A DNA stretch of 64,000 bases from Sphingopyxis sp. L1A2A (GTDB lineage Bacteria > Pseudomonadota > Alphaproteobacteria > Sphingomonadales > Sphingomonadaceae), in NCBI RefSeq assembly GCF_005502465.1, contig NZ_SCOT01000002.1, positions 124,001 to 188,000 of the forward strand, read 5' to 3'. Numbering within the stretch: position 1 is the stretch's first letter; each line of letters begins with the position of its first letter. A model generated the notes under the pieces. It made no database searches. It was not told where the DNA came from and was given only the letters and a program-made list of their open reading frames with translations. Made by a program: the position numbers and the translations under genes. Of the stretch, positions 1-9,002 are shown in pieces.

Positions 1-35
1 CTGGGATATTTTGATGTTTCAGGCGTGGCTGGATT

Positions 36-55
36 CGCCAACCGCGCGGTAGGCG
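36..55 (-). other. Small hairpin downstream of the phosphatase-family gene
   Basis: CGCC-A-ACC and GGT-A-GGCG flank a GCGC loop just past the stop codon of the gene at 59-1405. There is no T-run on either side, so it is at most a weak transcript-end structure. I see nothing else in bases 1-58. Confidence 0.25.
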
Positions 56-58
56 GCG

Positions 59-1405
59 TCAGGCGACGGCGTTTAACGCCATCGAACGCTCCGGCCACGT
101 CAACCCGAAATGCGCCGCGACCCGCGACGGCAAATCGGCGAGCGCGATCCGCGACGTCGACAGCCGGTCGGCACATTCTGCCGTGTCGACCAGATAGCCG
201 ATGCCATCATGTTCGCCATTTTTGATCGCGACGAAATTCACATGGCGGCGCAGATTGGCAAAATGCTCGTTATCAACCACGAAGCCAAAGCCGCTCGCGA
301 TGTCTTTGGGATAGGTCAGCATCACAAACAGACTGTCGCCGCGGTTGTCGACGTCGAACAGCTTCATGCCGTCGGCGCCGATGGCCGCGTCGAGGCGGCG
401 CTGAATGGCCTGGGCGTTGTCGGCCGTGCCGGCATCGATCAGAAAATCGCGCGACATGCGAGGATGCACCGCAAAATTGCTACACCCGATCTCGCGCAGG
501 AAGGCGTCATGATCGGCAAGCCGCCAATAATAGCATTCTTCGGAATAGGGATTTTGATGCAGCCCGGTTGCTATCATCAGCCGATAGTCGGGGAGTGCTT
601 GCTCGATGCGCCCGACCAGTCGGTCATATTGCCGGTACACGCCAAGGATCGGGTCGTCACTGTGCGGGAGCAACCATTCGGGGTTGCGGTGCGGGCCATC
701 ATAAACGGCAGAATTGAACATGTAATGATGCTGTAAATGCGCGCCGCCGTTCAGGAAAAGCGATACATAGCCGGGCCGCTTTGCGCGCGTTTCCGAAATG
801 GTGATCGCGGTCAGAAGCTCGTCCAATATCAGCGCCAGCGCCCATTTGCCGCCCCGGGCGGCGCGCGTCACATAGCTTGCGAGCTGTCCATATTCGCGAA
901 TTCCGCAATAGCGCAGAACAGCGAGCCCCAGAGCTGCCGCGGATTGGGGGCTAAGCCGGGAGCCGGCATTTTCGTTTACCGCCTGCGAGGCGGCCACCAT
1001 CACGCGCTTCAACAGCGCCGATCCGGTCACGCGCGTGTCCGTCCATGGATCCGGCAGAAAAAATGCCGCATCGCGCGTCTGGTTGCTTGCATTCATGGGG
1101 CTGGTCGCGGCGACAACAACGCCGCGCTCTTCCAGCCATTCCCAGATCTGGCAAAGGTCATGCTCGACGATATCGCCCAGCCGAAAAACGCCATGTTGTT
1201 TGAACGGCAAACCGGTATGCGCGGTGACCCACTGAATCCACGGCTCCAGCTCTTCATAGCGGGATTCCGAGGTCGTCTCGATCAGCCCGTGGCGCTTGAT
1301 CAAGCGGTTCAGATTCGGCAATTCGTCGATCGCGCCGTAGCGCTGGACGAAATCGAAATTGATTTCGTTCAGTTCGAGTTGAAACAACTTCGCGGGCTTG
1401 TTCAT
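59..1405 (-). CDS. Alkaline-phosphatase-superfamily (phosphodiesterase-like) protein of the polysaccharide region
   Basis: A 448-residue protein that I assign to the alkaline phosphatase/sulfatase superfamily by layout, not by a close named relative. Near the N-terminus is an acidic metal-ligand-like stretch (ELNEIN, residues 11-16), then WVTAHTG (59-65), where a Thr could be the nucleophile, and later NGGAHLQHHY (219-228), a His-rich segment typical of the second metal site. No signal peptide or membrane segment is visible, so a cytosolic role is likely. The ATG at 1405 is chosen over an upstream ATG at 1441 because AGAGGG sits just before it. It is divergent from the glycosyltransferase at 1552, which suggests a role in modifying or trimming a surface glycan or its nucleotide-sugar precursor. 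The substrate is unknown. Confidence 0.75.
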   Translation of the reverse strand: MNKPAKLFQLELNEINFDFVQRYGAIDELPNLNRLIKRHGLIETTSESRYEELEPWIQWVTAHTGLPFKQHGVFRLGDIVEHDLCQIWEWLEERGVVVAATSPMNASNQTRDAAFFLPDPWTDTRVTGSALLKRVMVAASQAVNENAGSRLSPQSAAALGLAVLRYCGIREYGQLASYVTRAARGGKWALALILDELLTAITISETRAKRPGYVSLFLNGGAHLQHHYMFNSAVYDGPHRNPEWLLPHSDDPILGVYRQYDRLVGRIEQALPDYRLMIATGLHQNPYSEECYYWRLADHDAFLREIGCSNFAVHPRMSRDFLIDAGTADNAQAIQRRLDAAIGADGMKLFDVDNRGDSLFVMLTYPKDIASGFGFVVDNEHFANLRRHVNFVAIKNGEHDGIGYLVDTAECADRLSTSRIALADLPSRVAAHFGLTWPERSMALNAVA

Positions 1406-1551
1406 CGTTGACCCTCTGCCGCATGAAAGAGGTGAAATCAACGTGCAAGGCGTTTGGCTGCCGCCAATTCCAGACCGGCCGTCGTATGATATTGAATTAC
1501 CGCCGCCGTCGGCCTAGGGGGCCGTCTCCCCCAAAATGACGAGGATCCGTT

Positions 1552-2721
1552 GTGCCAGCCGTAGCGCCGACCACCGAGCCCGCTATCATCTTCCTGTCGG
1601 GCTATGCCGAGGCGCATTATCGGTTTCGCGGCGACCTGATCGCGCAACTGGTCGGCGAGGGGTGGCGCGTCTATGCGCTGGCGCCGGATTATGACGCCGC
1701 GAAAGAGGCCAGGGTGATCGAACTCGGCGCGATCCCGATGACCATATCGCTTGAACGAAACGGCTTGAGCCTGGTGCGCGATATGCGAAGCCTCGTCGCT
1801 TTGTATCGGGTGTTCCGGCGTATCCGTCCCGCCATCTTTTTCGGCTATTTCATCAAGCCGGTCATTTATGGCGCGATCGCAGCATGGCTTGCGCGCGTTC
1901 CGCGCCGCGTGGTCATGGTGGCGGGGCTTGGGTTCGTTTTCATCGACGCCGACCGCGGCACATCCGCTAAGGCGCGCGTTTTGAAGGCTGTCGTCAACAG
2001 CCTGTATTGGCTCGCGTTCCGGCTATCGCATCGGGTCATTTTCCAGAATCCCGATGACTTCGAGCTGATGGTCAAAAGCGGGGTCGCGCCGCGCGACCGC
2101 GCCATGCTGGTCGATGGCAGCGGCGTCAATCTCGACCGCTTTCCGCTGCGAACGACGCCGCGCGATGCGCAGCGGCGGCTCACCTTCATCTGGGTGGGAC
2201 GTTTGCTTCGTGAGAAGGGCGTAGTCGAGCTTGTCGAAGCGACTAAAATCGTGCGCGAGCAAGGCTTTGACGTCGAGGTCTTGCTGGTCGGCGGTGTCGA
2301 TTCCAACCCGGGCTCGTTGACCGAAGCGACCGTGCAGGGCTGGCATGAGGCCGGGGTCATCACCTGGACCGGCAAAGTCGACGATGTCCGCCCCTATCTT
2401 GCGCAATCGGATGTGTTCGTCTTGCCGTCCTATCGCGAAGGCCTGCCGCGCAGCACCCAGGAAGCGATGGCAATCGGCCTGGCGGTCATCACCACCGACG
2501 TTCCCGGTTGCCGTGAGACCGTGGTGGACGGCGTGAACGGCATGCTCGTGCCGGTTCGATCGGCACCAGCGATCGCCGATGCGATGATCCGCTACGCCCG
2601 CGAACCCGGCCTCGCCACCCAGCATGCCGCGGCTGGCCGCGCGCTGGTCGAGCGGAAGTTCGACGTCCGGGTTATCAATCGACATATGCGTGCGGCGTTG
2701 ATCGGCTCGCAACCGACCTGA
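1552..2721 (+). CDS. Glycosyltransferase family 4 protein
   Basis: A 389-residue GT-B glycosyltransferase that would move a sugar from a nucleotide donor to a lipid-linked glycan on the inner face of the inner membrane. The N-terminal acceptor domain (about 1-190) starts with a hydrophobic strand (IIFLSGYAEAHYRF). The C-terminal GT1/GT4 domain begins around residue 200 (LTFIWVGRLLREKG) and carries the donor-binding E-x7-E type motif in REGLPRSTQEAMA, followed by GLAVITTDVPGCRETV. The start is GTG with GAGGAT five bases upstream. It is followed by a sugar transferase on the same strand, the usual pairing in capsule, O-antigen and exopolysaccharide loci. Donor and acceptor cannot be told from sequence. 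Confidence 0.9.
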   Translation: MPAVAPTTEPAIIFLSGYAEAHYRFRGDLIAQLVGEGWRVYALAPDYDAAKEARVIELGAIPMTISLERNGLSLVRDMRSLVALYRVFRRIRPAIFFGYFIKPVIYGAIAAWLARVPRRVVMVAGLGFVFIDADRGTSAKARVLKAVVNSLYWLAFRLSHRVIFQNPDDFELMVKSGVAPRDRAMLVDGSGVNLDRFPLRTTPRDAQRRLTFIWVGRLLREKGVVELVEATKIVREQGFDVEVLLVGGVDSNPGSLTEATVQGWHEAGVITWTGKVDDVRPYLAQSDVFVLPSYREGLPRSTQEAMAIGLAVITTDVPGCRETVVDGVNGMLVPVRSAPAIADAMIRYAREPGLATQHAAAGRALVERKFDVRVINRHMRAALIGSQPT

Positions 2722-2923
2722 ATCCCGGCGATGCGGGGCGTTTGCGCGATGGATGCCGGGCGCGCAGCGATTTTCGGGCTGACGGGGCTTTGTTATCAGG
2801 CTATTAGCGCGTCGAAAGCGCCCTGCCGAGGTCGACCGAAACGGTTGCGCAGCGGATCGTTGTTCAAAGACAACCTCGAACGGACGCGTTGCGTCGGACG
2901 AAAAGCAACTTTATGAGAAAACC

Positions 2924-4339
2924 ATGTTAAACAGGCAGGGATTGCACCCGGCCAATGATGCGTCGGCCGGATCCACCCCGACCGCTGTTGCGGCCAATGG
3001 CTTGCTTGGCGTTGCTGATCTGCGAAAGAAGGTTTTCCCTTTGAAGGCAATCGACCATCCGGTCCAGCCGGCCCACAAATGGTCGCAATGGCTCGCGTTG
3101 CTGCGCGTGCAATTGCTGCTCTGCCTTGCTTTCGGCGTATTCGTGCCGGTTTTCATCCTGACGCGTGGCAATCTGTCGGTGATCTCATCGAATGAGGCGG
3201 TCATTGTATCGACCCTGACCGCGACGATCGTCACGATTGTCGGCGTCATTTCGGCGCGCAAATTCGGTACATTCCCCGGCTCGGTCGGGGTGAGTTACAT
3301 CTTTCCGGCCATGGCAATCACCTATGCGATCGCCCTGCTGCTGATCCTGTTCATCCGCGCCCCTTACAGCGGGGTATTGCTGTCGGTGACGTTCCTGTGC
3401 GTGTTGACCACGCGCTTTATCATTGGCGCGCTCGAGCCACGGCGCGACACCAACCGCTATTATCTGGTGCCCGGCGGCGATGTCGAACGTATTCGCGAAG
3501 AGCTTGAGACGGTGTGCGTCATCCTGAACGAGCCGCTGCTTCCAAACGATGCGCGGGCGATCATTGTTGCGGATCTTCATCACGACCATTTGCCGGAGTG
3601 GGAACGCGCCTTTGCGGTTGCGGCGCTCAATGGCGTCGGCGTCTATCACTATAAACAGGTATGGGAAGCGCGCACCGGCAAGGTTCGGATCGAACATCTG
3701 TCGGAAAACAGCCTGGGGTCACTGATTCCGAGCAATTCCTATTCAAAGGGAAAGCGGCTGTTCGACATTGTGCTGACGTTGGCGGTTTTGCCGATCCTTT
3801 TCCTGCCGCTGTTGATCACCGGCCTGTTGATCCGGCTTGATTCGCCGGGGCCGATGTTTTTTCGGCAAGAGCGGATCGGATATCGCGGCCATCAGTTTCG
3901 CGTGCTGAAATTTCGTACCATGCGGGTTGCAGAGCCCATGTCGACGAACGGCGACCTGGTCGATGCCGCTATCACCAAGGATGACGACGATCGAATCACC
4001 CGGATCGGCCGGTTTCTTCGCCAAACGCGGATCGACGAACTGCCGCAGCTTTATAATATCCTGCGCGGCGAAATGAGCTGGATCGGCCCGCGCCCCGAAG
4101 CGCAGCCCCTGTCCGAATGGTACGAACGGGAAATTCCCTTTTATGTTTATCGGCATATCGTGCGTCCCGGCGTGACCGGCTGGGCGCAGGTAAACCAGGG
4201 CCATGTCGCCGGGATCAGCGAGGTCCATGACAAACTTCGCTTCGATTTTTACTACATCAAGAATTTCTCGATGTGGATTGACCTCGCGATTCTGTTCAAG
4301 ACCGTTCTGGTTGTCATCCGGGGCATCGGGGCCAAGTAG
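2924..4339 (+). CDS. Polyprenyl-phosphate sugar phosphotransferase (priming glycosyltransferase)
   Basis: A 471-residue initiating enzyme that would load the first sugar-1-phosphate onto undecaprenyl phosphate. Four membrane segments lie in the N-terminal part (about 60-80, 93-110, 123-145, 150-168), then a soluble central region, then a membrane-dipping helix (about 281-303) leading into the catalytic bacterial sugar transferase domain. Family hallmarks are clear there: KRLFDIVL, DSPGPMFFRQERIGY, FRTMR, TRIDELPQLYNILRGEMS and GPRPE, then RPGVTGWAQVN. The layout resembles WcaJ/ExoY-type enzymes; the central region is short for a CoA-binding-fold linker. The long 5' gap (2722-2923) holds no gene. 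Together with the preceding GT it forms an exopolysaccharide assembly pair. Confidence 0.93.
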   Translation: MLNRQGLHPANDASAGSTPTAVAANGLLGVADLRKKVFPLKAIDHPVQPAHKWSQWLALLRVQLLLCLAFGVFVPVFILTRGNLSVISSNEAVIVSTLTATIVTIVGVISARKFGTFPGSVGVSYIFPAMAITYAIALLLILFIRAPYSGVLLSVTFLCVLTTRFIIGALEPRRDTNRYYLVPGGDVERIREELETVCVILNEPLLPNDARAIIVADLHHDHLPEWERAFAVAALNGVGVYHYKQVWEARTGKVRIEHLSENSLGSLIPSNSYSKGKRLFDIVLTLAVLPILFLPLLITGLLIRLDSPGPMFFRQERIGYRGHQFRVLKFRTMRVAEPMSTNGDLVDAAITKDDDDRITRIGRFLRQTRIDELPQLYNILRGEMSWIGPRPEAQPLSEWYEREIPFYVYRHIVRPGVTGWAQVNQGHVAGISEVHDKLRFDFYYIKNFSMWIDLAILFKTVLVVIRGIGAK

Positions 4340-4434
4340 AATCCGGCCTTCACAACCCGCGTCGATGCGCTTTGCCGACCATGCTTTGCCCGCGCCCGGG
4401 GACGACATTTCGCGGCAACCCGGCAAATCCGGAC

Positions 4435-5919
4435 CTATCGAACCGGCCGGGCTTTCAGCATCTGGTTGCCCGACGACAACCGAGGAGCCGCCGTGAACGA
4501 GAAGGCGGTGGGATTGCCACTGTTGATGACGATGTTGTCGATCACCACGGCATCGGGGCCGATCCCGAACACGATCGATGCATCGCGTGTCTCATACTCG
4601 ACAAGATTTGCCCGAAACTCGGGACTCTGCGCGTCCCATGCGCTGATGACCGAGCTTTCCGGATCGGAAGCGCGGATATAGAATTTGTTGTTCGATATCC
4701 GGGGGCTCTTGCCGCCGAAATAAGCCGCGCGCCGATAAACCCCGAGCAGCATCACCTCTTCAAAAACAGGGTAGTCGCCCAGAAATGTAAAGGCATCCTG
4801 CTGGGTGGCGTTGCGAAGATCTATCACGCTGTGGCTGACGCGGACGTGCGGCGAATGGGCGCCACAGATGATCGAAGCCGACCCATCTGATTTGATCCCG
4901 GTGATGCTGATGTTCGCCGCGGCGCCGCCGTGCACATAGATGCACGGGTTGGCCGTCGTTCCCGTCCGGCTCGTGGTCTGAAATTCCGGATCGACGATCC
5001 TGGTCGGCCCGGCTTGATAGCCGATGTCTATGGCACCACGTTTCGGAGGGGCCGCGGCCCGGCGCGTATAGGCTGCGCCGCTCCACCCTTTGACGCGCGG
5101 TCGAAGGATCGCAACCTCGTCGCCGACGCTTTCGATCGCTGCCTTTCGGTTCTGGTCGAAGGTGCAATCGCTCACTTCGATGTTCCGAACCCCGTTCACC
5201 CGGGTGATCAGCAGCCCGGGCCCTTGGTTGCGATCGAACAGCACATTGTGAATTCGAATATTGCGAATCCGGTTCGGCGGCCAGCCCGGCTGATTGTCGG
5301 GTTCCAGATCGATGCCGGCGCCGGGGCCGCTGCCGTCGTCCAATATGCCGTCGGTCAAACCGTATCGACCGCCGCTTATCAGGCCGCCGATGCTCTCGAT
5401 AATCGACGCGCCCTGACGATAGTTGTTGAGTGCAACGCACCGCTCCATTTTCCAATTCGACGGGCAATCGTCCAGCGACACCGCGCCATTCGGACCGCTC
5501 CCCGCTTTATTGCCGCCGGCCGAAATGAAAAATCCATCGCAGGTGCCATTCACCGCGTGAACGTCGCGAAACGTCCAGCGGTGGCATTTGTCGACGACGA
5601 TGACATGCGCCGGATCCTCGGCCACCTTTCGGCGGATCCGGTTGCCGTCGCAGACAAGGTCGACAATCTGGAAGTCGGTGCACCGCACCATGTAGATGGC
5701 CGACCCCCCCCACCCGGTCGGGGCGCCGTCAGCCAGCTTGATGCGATGGCCGTTGCCGCGCAGCGTAAATCCCGATTTGCCGTCGATCACCAATTGCGAT
5801 GGGATCACATAATTCGCGTCGAGAACCCCCTCGACACCCTTGCCCAATGCATCGAAAAAGCGCTGCAACCGTGACAATGGTGCATCGCCGGCGCGGCGAA
5901 AGTCGTTCGGCGTCATCAA
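4435..5919 (-). CDS. Right-handed parallel beta-helix protein, pectate-lyase-like
   Basis: A 494-residue protein made of many beta-helix coils, seen as repeated short strands with I/V and N/C ladders such as FQIVDLVCDGN, IRNIRIHNVLFDRNQGPG and VRNIEVSDCTFDQN. This fold is used by polysaccharide lyases, hydrolases and epimerases. No signal peptide is obvious at the N-terminus. The start is either TTG at 5919 or the adjacent ATG at 5916; AAGGGA about 10 bases upstream fits both. It lies tail-to-tail with the sugar transferase and close to other glycan genes, so a role in making or breaking the same polysaccharide is likely, but catalytic residues cannot be named. Confidence 0.8.
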   Translation of the reverse strand: MMTPNDFRRAGDAPLSRLQRFFDALGKGVEGVLDANYVIPSQLVIDGKSGFTLRGNGHRIKLADGAPTGWGGSAIYMVRCTDFQIVDLVCDGNRIRRKVAEDPAHVIVVDKCHRWTFRDVHAVNGTCDGFFISAGGNKAGSGPNGAVSLDDCPSNWKMERCVALNNYRQGASIIESIGGLISGGRYGLTDGILDDGSGPGAGIDLEPDNQPGWPPNRIRNIRIHNVLFDRNQGPGLLITRVNGVRNIEVSDCTFDQNRKAAIESVGDEVAILRPRVKGWSGAAYTRRAAAPPKRGAIDIGYQAGPTRIVDPEFQTTSRTGTTANPCIYVHGGAAANISITGIKSDGSASIICGAHSPHVRVSHSVIDLRNATQQDAFTFLGDYPVFEEVMLLGVYRRAAYFGGKSPRISNNKFYIRASDPESSVISAWDAQSPEFRANLVEYETRDASIVFGIGPDAVVIDNIVINSGNPTAFSFTAAPRLSSGNQMLKARPVR

Positions 5920-6102
5920 GTCGAGATGTCCCTTCGGCAGTCTGCTCGTTTACAGCGGAGCCAATGCTAACTTGTTCTGGCTGAACTTCCAGTGACCGGG
6001 GTCAAAGGATGCGAACCAAGCGGCGGACCATGATCGCAGCGACCGCGAAACTTGCAACCGCGGCGCGGAGGTCCGACATAGGGGGGCAACTGGGAGCGCC
6101 CG

Positions 6103-7566
6103 ATGGATTTCGCATTCGACAATAGTTTTCACGCCGCGATGGAGGGCTTTTACGCGCCCGCCGAGGCGGCCAAGCCATCGGCGCCGGCGTTGCTGGCGTT
6201 CAACCATCCGCTGGCCGAGCGTCTGGGGCTTGTGGTCGGGAAGGCCAAGGACAGCCGGCTTGCGGGCATTTTTTCGGGTAGCGATCTGCCCGATGGCGCA
6301 AACCCACTCGCCTTTGCCTATGCCGGGCATCAGTTCGGCCATTTCTCGTCGCAGCTCGGCGACGGTCGGGCGCTGTTGATCGGCGAGATTGTCGCGCCCG
6401 ATGGGGCGCGGTTTGATGTCCAGCTGAAAGGGTCAGGGCCCACCGCCTTTTCGCGCAACGGCGACGGCAAGGCCGCCATCGGACCGGTTTTGCGTGAATT
6501 TCTGGTGTCGGAGGCAATGGCCGCCTTGGGAGTGCCGACGACGCGGTCGCTCGCCGCGGTGGCCACCGGCGACCGCGTCCAGCGCGAGCAGGCGCATCCG
6601 GGCGCGGTGCTGACGCGGATCGCCAGCAGCCACATAAGGGTCGGTACCTTTCAGTTTTTCGCCGCGCATTTTGGCGCCGACCATGTGATCCAGCTGTCCG
6701 ATTACAGCATCCGCCGTCATTTTCCCGATCTCGCCGAAGCCGCGAACCCGCACCTCGCGCTGCTCGACCGGGTTATCGGTCTGCAATGCGAGCTCGTTGC
6801 GCATTGGCTGGGCATCGGCTTTATCCACGGCGTCATGAACACCGACAATGTCGCGATCAGTGGCGAGACCATCGACTACGGCCCCTGTGCGTTCATGGAC
6901 CGTTTTGCGGTGAACACAGTGTTCAGTTCGATCGATGCGAACGGCCGCTATGCTTATGGCCGCCAACCGCAGATCATGCACTGGAACATGGCGCGCTTTG
7001 CCGAAGCGTTGCTGCCCGCGATCCATGCGGTCGATCCCGTCGACGTCGATCGGGCTAAGGCGATGGTCGATGCGATTCCCGACCGGTTCCGCGCGATATG
7101 GTTCGAACGGATGCGCGCGAAGCTGGGGCTGGTGCAGGCGGACGAGGCTGACGGTCATCTGATCGACTCGCTATTCGGCGAGCTCGAACAGCATGACGTG
7201 GATTTCACGTCGTTTTTTCGGGCATTGTCGCAGTTGCTGCGCGGCGACGGCGATTTGATGCAGGCGCTGTTGCCCGACGCCGAGGCGATGGCGCCGTGGA
7301 TTGCGGACTGGTGGGCACATCTTGAACGCGAAGCGATTGCCCCGCTCGAACGCGCCGACGCGATGGATGCGGTGAATCCGCTGTATATTCCGCGCAACCA
7401 CCGGGTCGAGGCCGCGCTGACTGCGGCCGAGTCTGGCGATATGGCGCCTTGGTCTGCGCTGTTGGAGGTCGTTCGGAACCCCTATGTCGGCCGCGCTGAA
7501 TGGCGCGAGTTCGCGCATCCCGCGCCGAGCGATGCCGCGGCCTACACGACCTTTTGCGGAACGTGA
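6103..7566 (+). CDS. selO: SelO/YdiU family protein adenylyltransferase
   Basis: A 487-residue pseudokinase-fold enzyme of the SelO family, which transfers AMP from ATP to protein Ser/Thr/Tyr side chains and is linked to redox stress. Family signatures are present: FAYAGHQFGHFSSQLGDGRA (about residues 70-90), GSGPTAFSRNGDGKA, a catalytic-loop equivalent HGVMNTDN followed by DYGPCAFMD, and the C-terminal ending YTTFCGT. The ATG has GGGAG seven bases upstream. It sits between glycan genes without overlapping either, so the neighbourhood does not suggest a substrate. Full length for the family, no damage seen. Confidence 0.95.
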   Translation: MDFAFDNSFHAAMEGFYAPAEAAKPSAPALLAFNHPLAERLGLVVGKAKDSRLAGIFSGSDLPDGANPLAFAYAGHQFGHFSSQLGDGRALLIGEIVAPDGARFDVQLKGSGPTAFSRNGDGKAAIGPVLREFLVSEAMAALGVPTTRSLAAVATGDRVQREQAHPGAVLTRIASSHIRVGTFQFFAAHFGADHVIQLSDYSIRRHFPDLAEAANPHLALLDRVIGLQCELVAHWLGIGFIHGVMNTDNVAISGETIDYGPCAFMDRFAVNTVFSSIDANGRYAYGRQPQIMHWNMARFAEALLPAIHAVDPVDVDRAKAMVDAIPDRFRAIWFERMRAKLGLVQADEADGHLIDSLFGELEQHDVDFTSFFRALSQLLRGDGDLMQALLPDAEAMAPWIADWWAHLEREAIAPLERADAMDAVNPLYIPRNHRVEAALTAAESGDMAPWSALLEVVRNPYVGRAEWREFAHPAPSDAAAYTTFCGT

Positions 7567-7658
7567 TCATGATACGGCCATGGCGAAATGGCGACGCGGT
7601 TGAGCGATCCGACCCTGCCTGTTAGGGGGGCAGCCAGGATTAAAAAGGGATACCGCCA

Positions 7659-8843
7659 GTGCCGCACACGCCCGTTAAAATCACTATTGTCGGTACGGGG
7701 TATGTTGGCGTTTCCAACGCGGTGCTGCTGGCGCAGCACAATCAAGTCGTCGCGCTCGACATCGACGGCCGCAAGGTCGATCAGATCAACGCGCGGGTCT
7801 CGCCGATCGCCGATCCCGAAATCGAGGATTATCTGGCGAACGGCGCGCTCGATCTGACCGCCACTACCGACAAACAGACGGCGTATGACGGCGCCGATTT
7901 CGTTATCGTTGCGACGCCAACCGATTACGACCCCGACAGCAATTATTTCAACACCGGTTCGGTCGAGTCGGTGATCGCCGACGCATTGAAATTGGCGCCG
8001 GGCGCGATGATTGTCGTGAAATCGACTGTCCCGGTCGGGTTTACCGAACGGATGCGCGCCGCGCATCGCAGCGATGCGATCGTCTTTTCGCCCGAATTCC
8101 TGCGCGAGGGGCGTGCGCTGTTTGACAATCTTCACCCGTCGCGGATCATCGTCGGCAACACCCATCCGCGCGCCGCCGAGTTCGCCCAGCTATTGCTCGG
8201 AGCGTCGTTGAAGCCCGAAACGACAGTTTTGATGACCGGCAACACCGAGGCCGAGGCGATCAAATTGTTCGCCAACACCTATCTTGCGATGCGGGTCGCC
8301 TTCTTCAACGAACTCGATACCTATGCGGCGATGCACGATGCGGATTCGCGCCAGATCATCGAGGGCGTCTGCCTCGATCCGCGGATCGGTCAATTTTATA
8401 ACAATCCCTCCTTTGGCTATGGTGGCTATTGCCTGCCCAAGGATACCAAGCAGATGCTGGCGAATTACCGCGAGGTACCGCAAAATTTGATCCAGGCGAT
8501 CGTGTCGTCGAACACGACGCGCAAGGACTTCGTCGCGGCAGAGGTGCTCAAGCGCCGTCCGCGCGTGGTTGGCATCCACCGGCTGGCGATGAAAGCGGGA
8601 TCGGACAATTTTCGCGCCAGCAGCATCCTGGGGGTGATGAAGCGAATCAAGGCGAAAGGGGTCGAGGTGATTGTCTATGAACCCTTGATCGCGGACGACC
8701 GGTTGTTCAATTCGCGCGTCGTGCAAAACCTTGCGGCGTTCAAGGCCGAGGCCGATGTGATTATCGCGAACCGGGTGAGCGATGAATTGGCCGACGTCGC
8801 GGACAAGGTTTACAGCCGCGATCTGTTCGGCGTCGATTCCTGA
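7659..8843 (+). CDS. ugd: UDP-glucose 6-dehydrogenase
   Basis: A 394-residue NAD-dependent enzyme that oxidises UDP-glucose to UDP-glucuronate for capsule or exopolysaccharide synthesis. The N-terminal Rossmann motif is GTGYVGV (residues 12-18), the substrate-loop region is [11 protein letters not shown], and the catalytic Cys is in [13 protein letters not shown]. Overall it looks most like the roughly 388-residue enterobacterial Ugd type rather than the longer 430-450-residue form. It starts at GTG with AAAGGGA upstream; the preceding 90 bases hold no gene. Its presence fits the glycosyltransferases upstream and galE further along. Confidence 0.93.
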   Translation: MPHTPVKITIVGTGYVGVSNAVLLAQHNQVVALDIDGRKVDQINARVSPIADPEIEDYLANGALDLTATTDKQTAYDGADFVIVATPTDYDPDSNYFNTGSVESVIADALKLAPGAMIVVKSTVPVGFTERMRAAHRSDAIVFSPEFLREGRALFDNLHPSRIIVGNTHPRAAEFAQLLLGASLKPETTVLMTGNTEAEAIKLFANTYLAMRVAFFNELDTYAAMHDADSRQIIEGVCLDPRIGQFYNNPSFGYGGYCLPKDTKQMLANYREVPQNLIQAIVSSNTTRKDFVAAEVLKRRPRVVGIHRLAMKAGSDNFRASSILGVMKRIKAKGVEVIVYEPLIADDRLFNSRVVQNLAAFKAEADVIIANRVSDELADVADKVYSRDLFGVDS

Positions 8844-9002
8844 CGCGCGGAACCCGTCCGCGGGAGGCTCGTTGATCGGATACGCCCGATGTCCGGGCAC
8901 GGATATGCGACGAAATGAGCGTAAATCGGGGGTTTCACGGCATAGAAACGGGTTGCGCCGCCGCCGCGCGCCAGCCACAGATGCCGTATCGACGGCTGAT
9001 AG

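Noticed and set aside
8846..8862. CGCGGA-ACCCG-TCCGCG hairpin after ugd as a terminator
   Set aside because: Only a 6-bp stem and no T-run.
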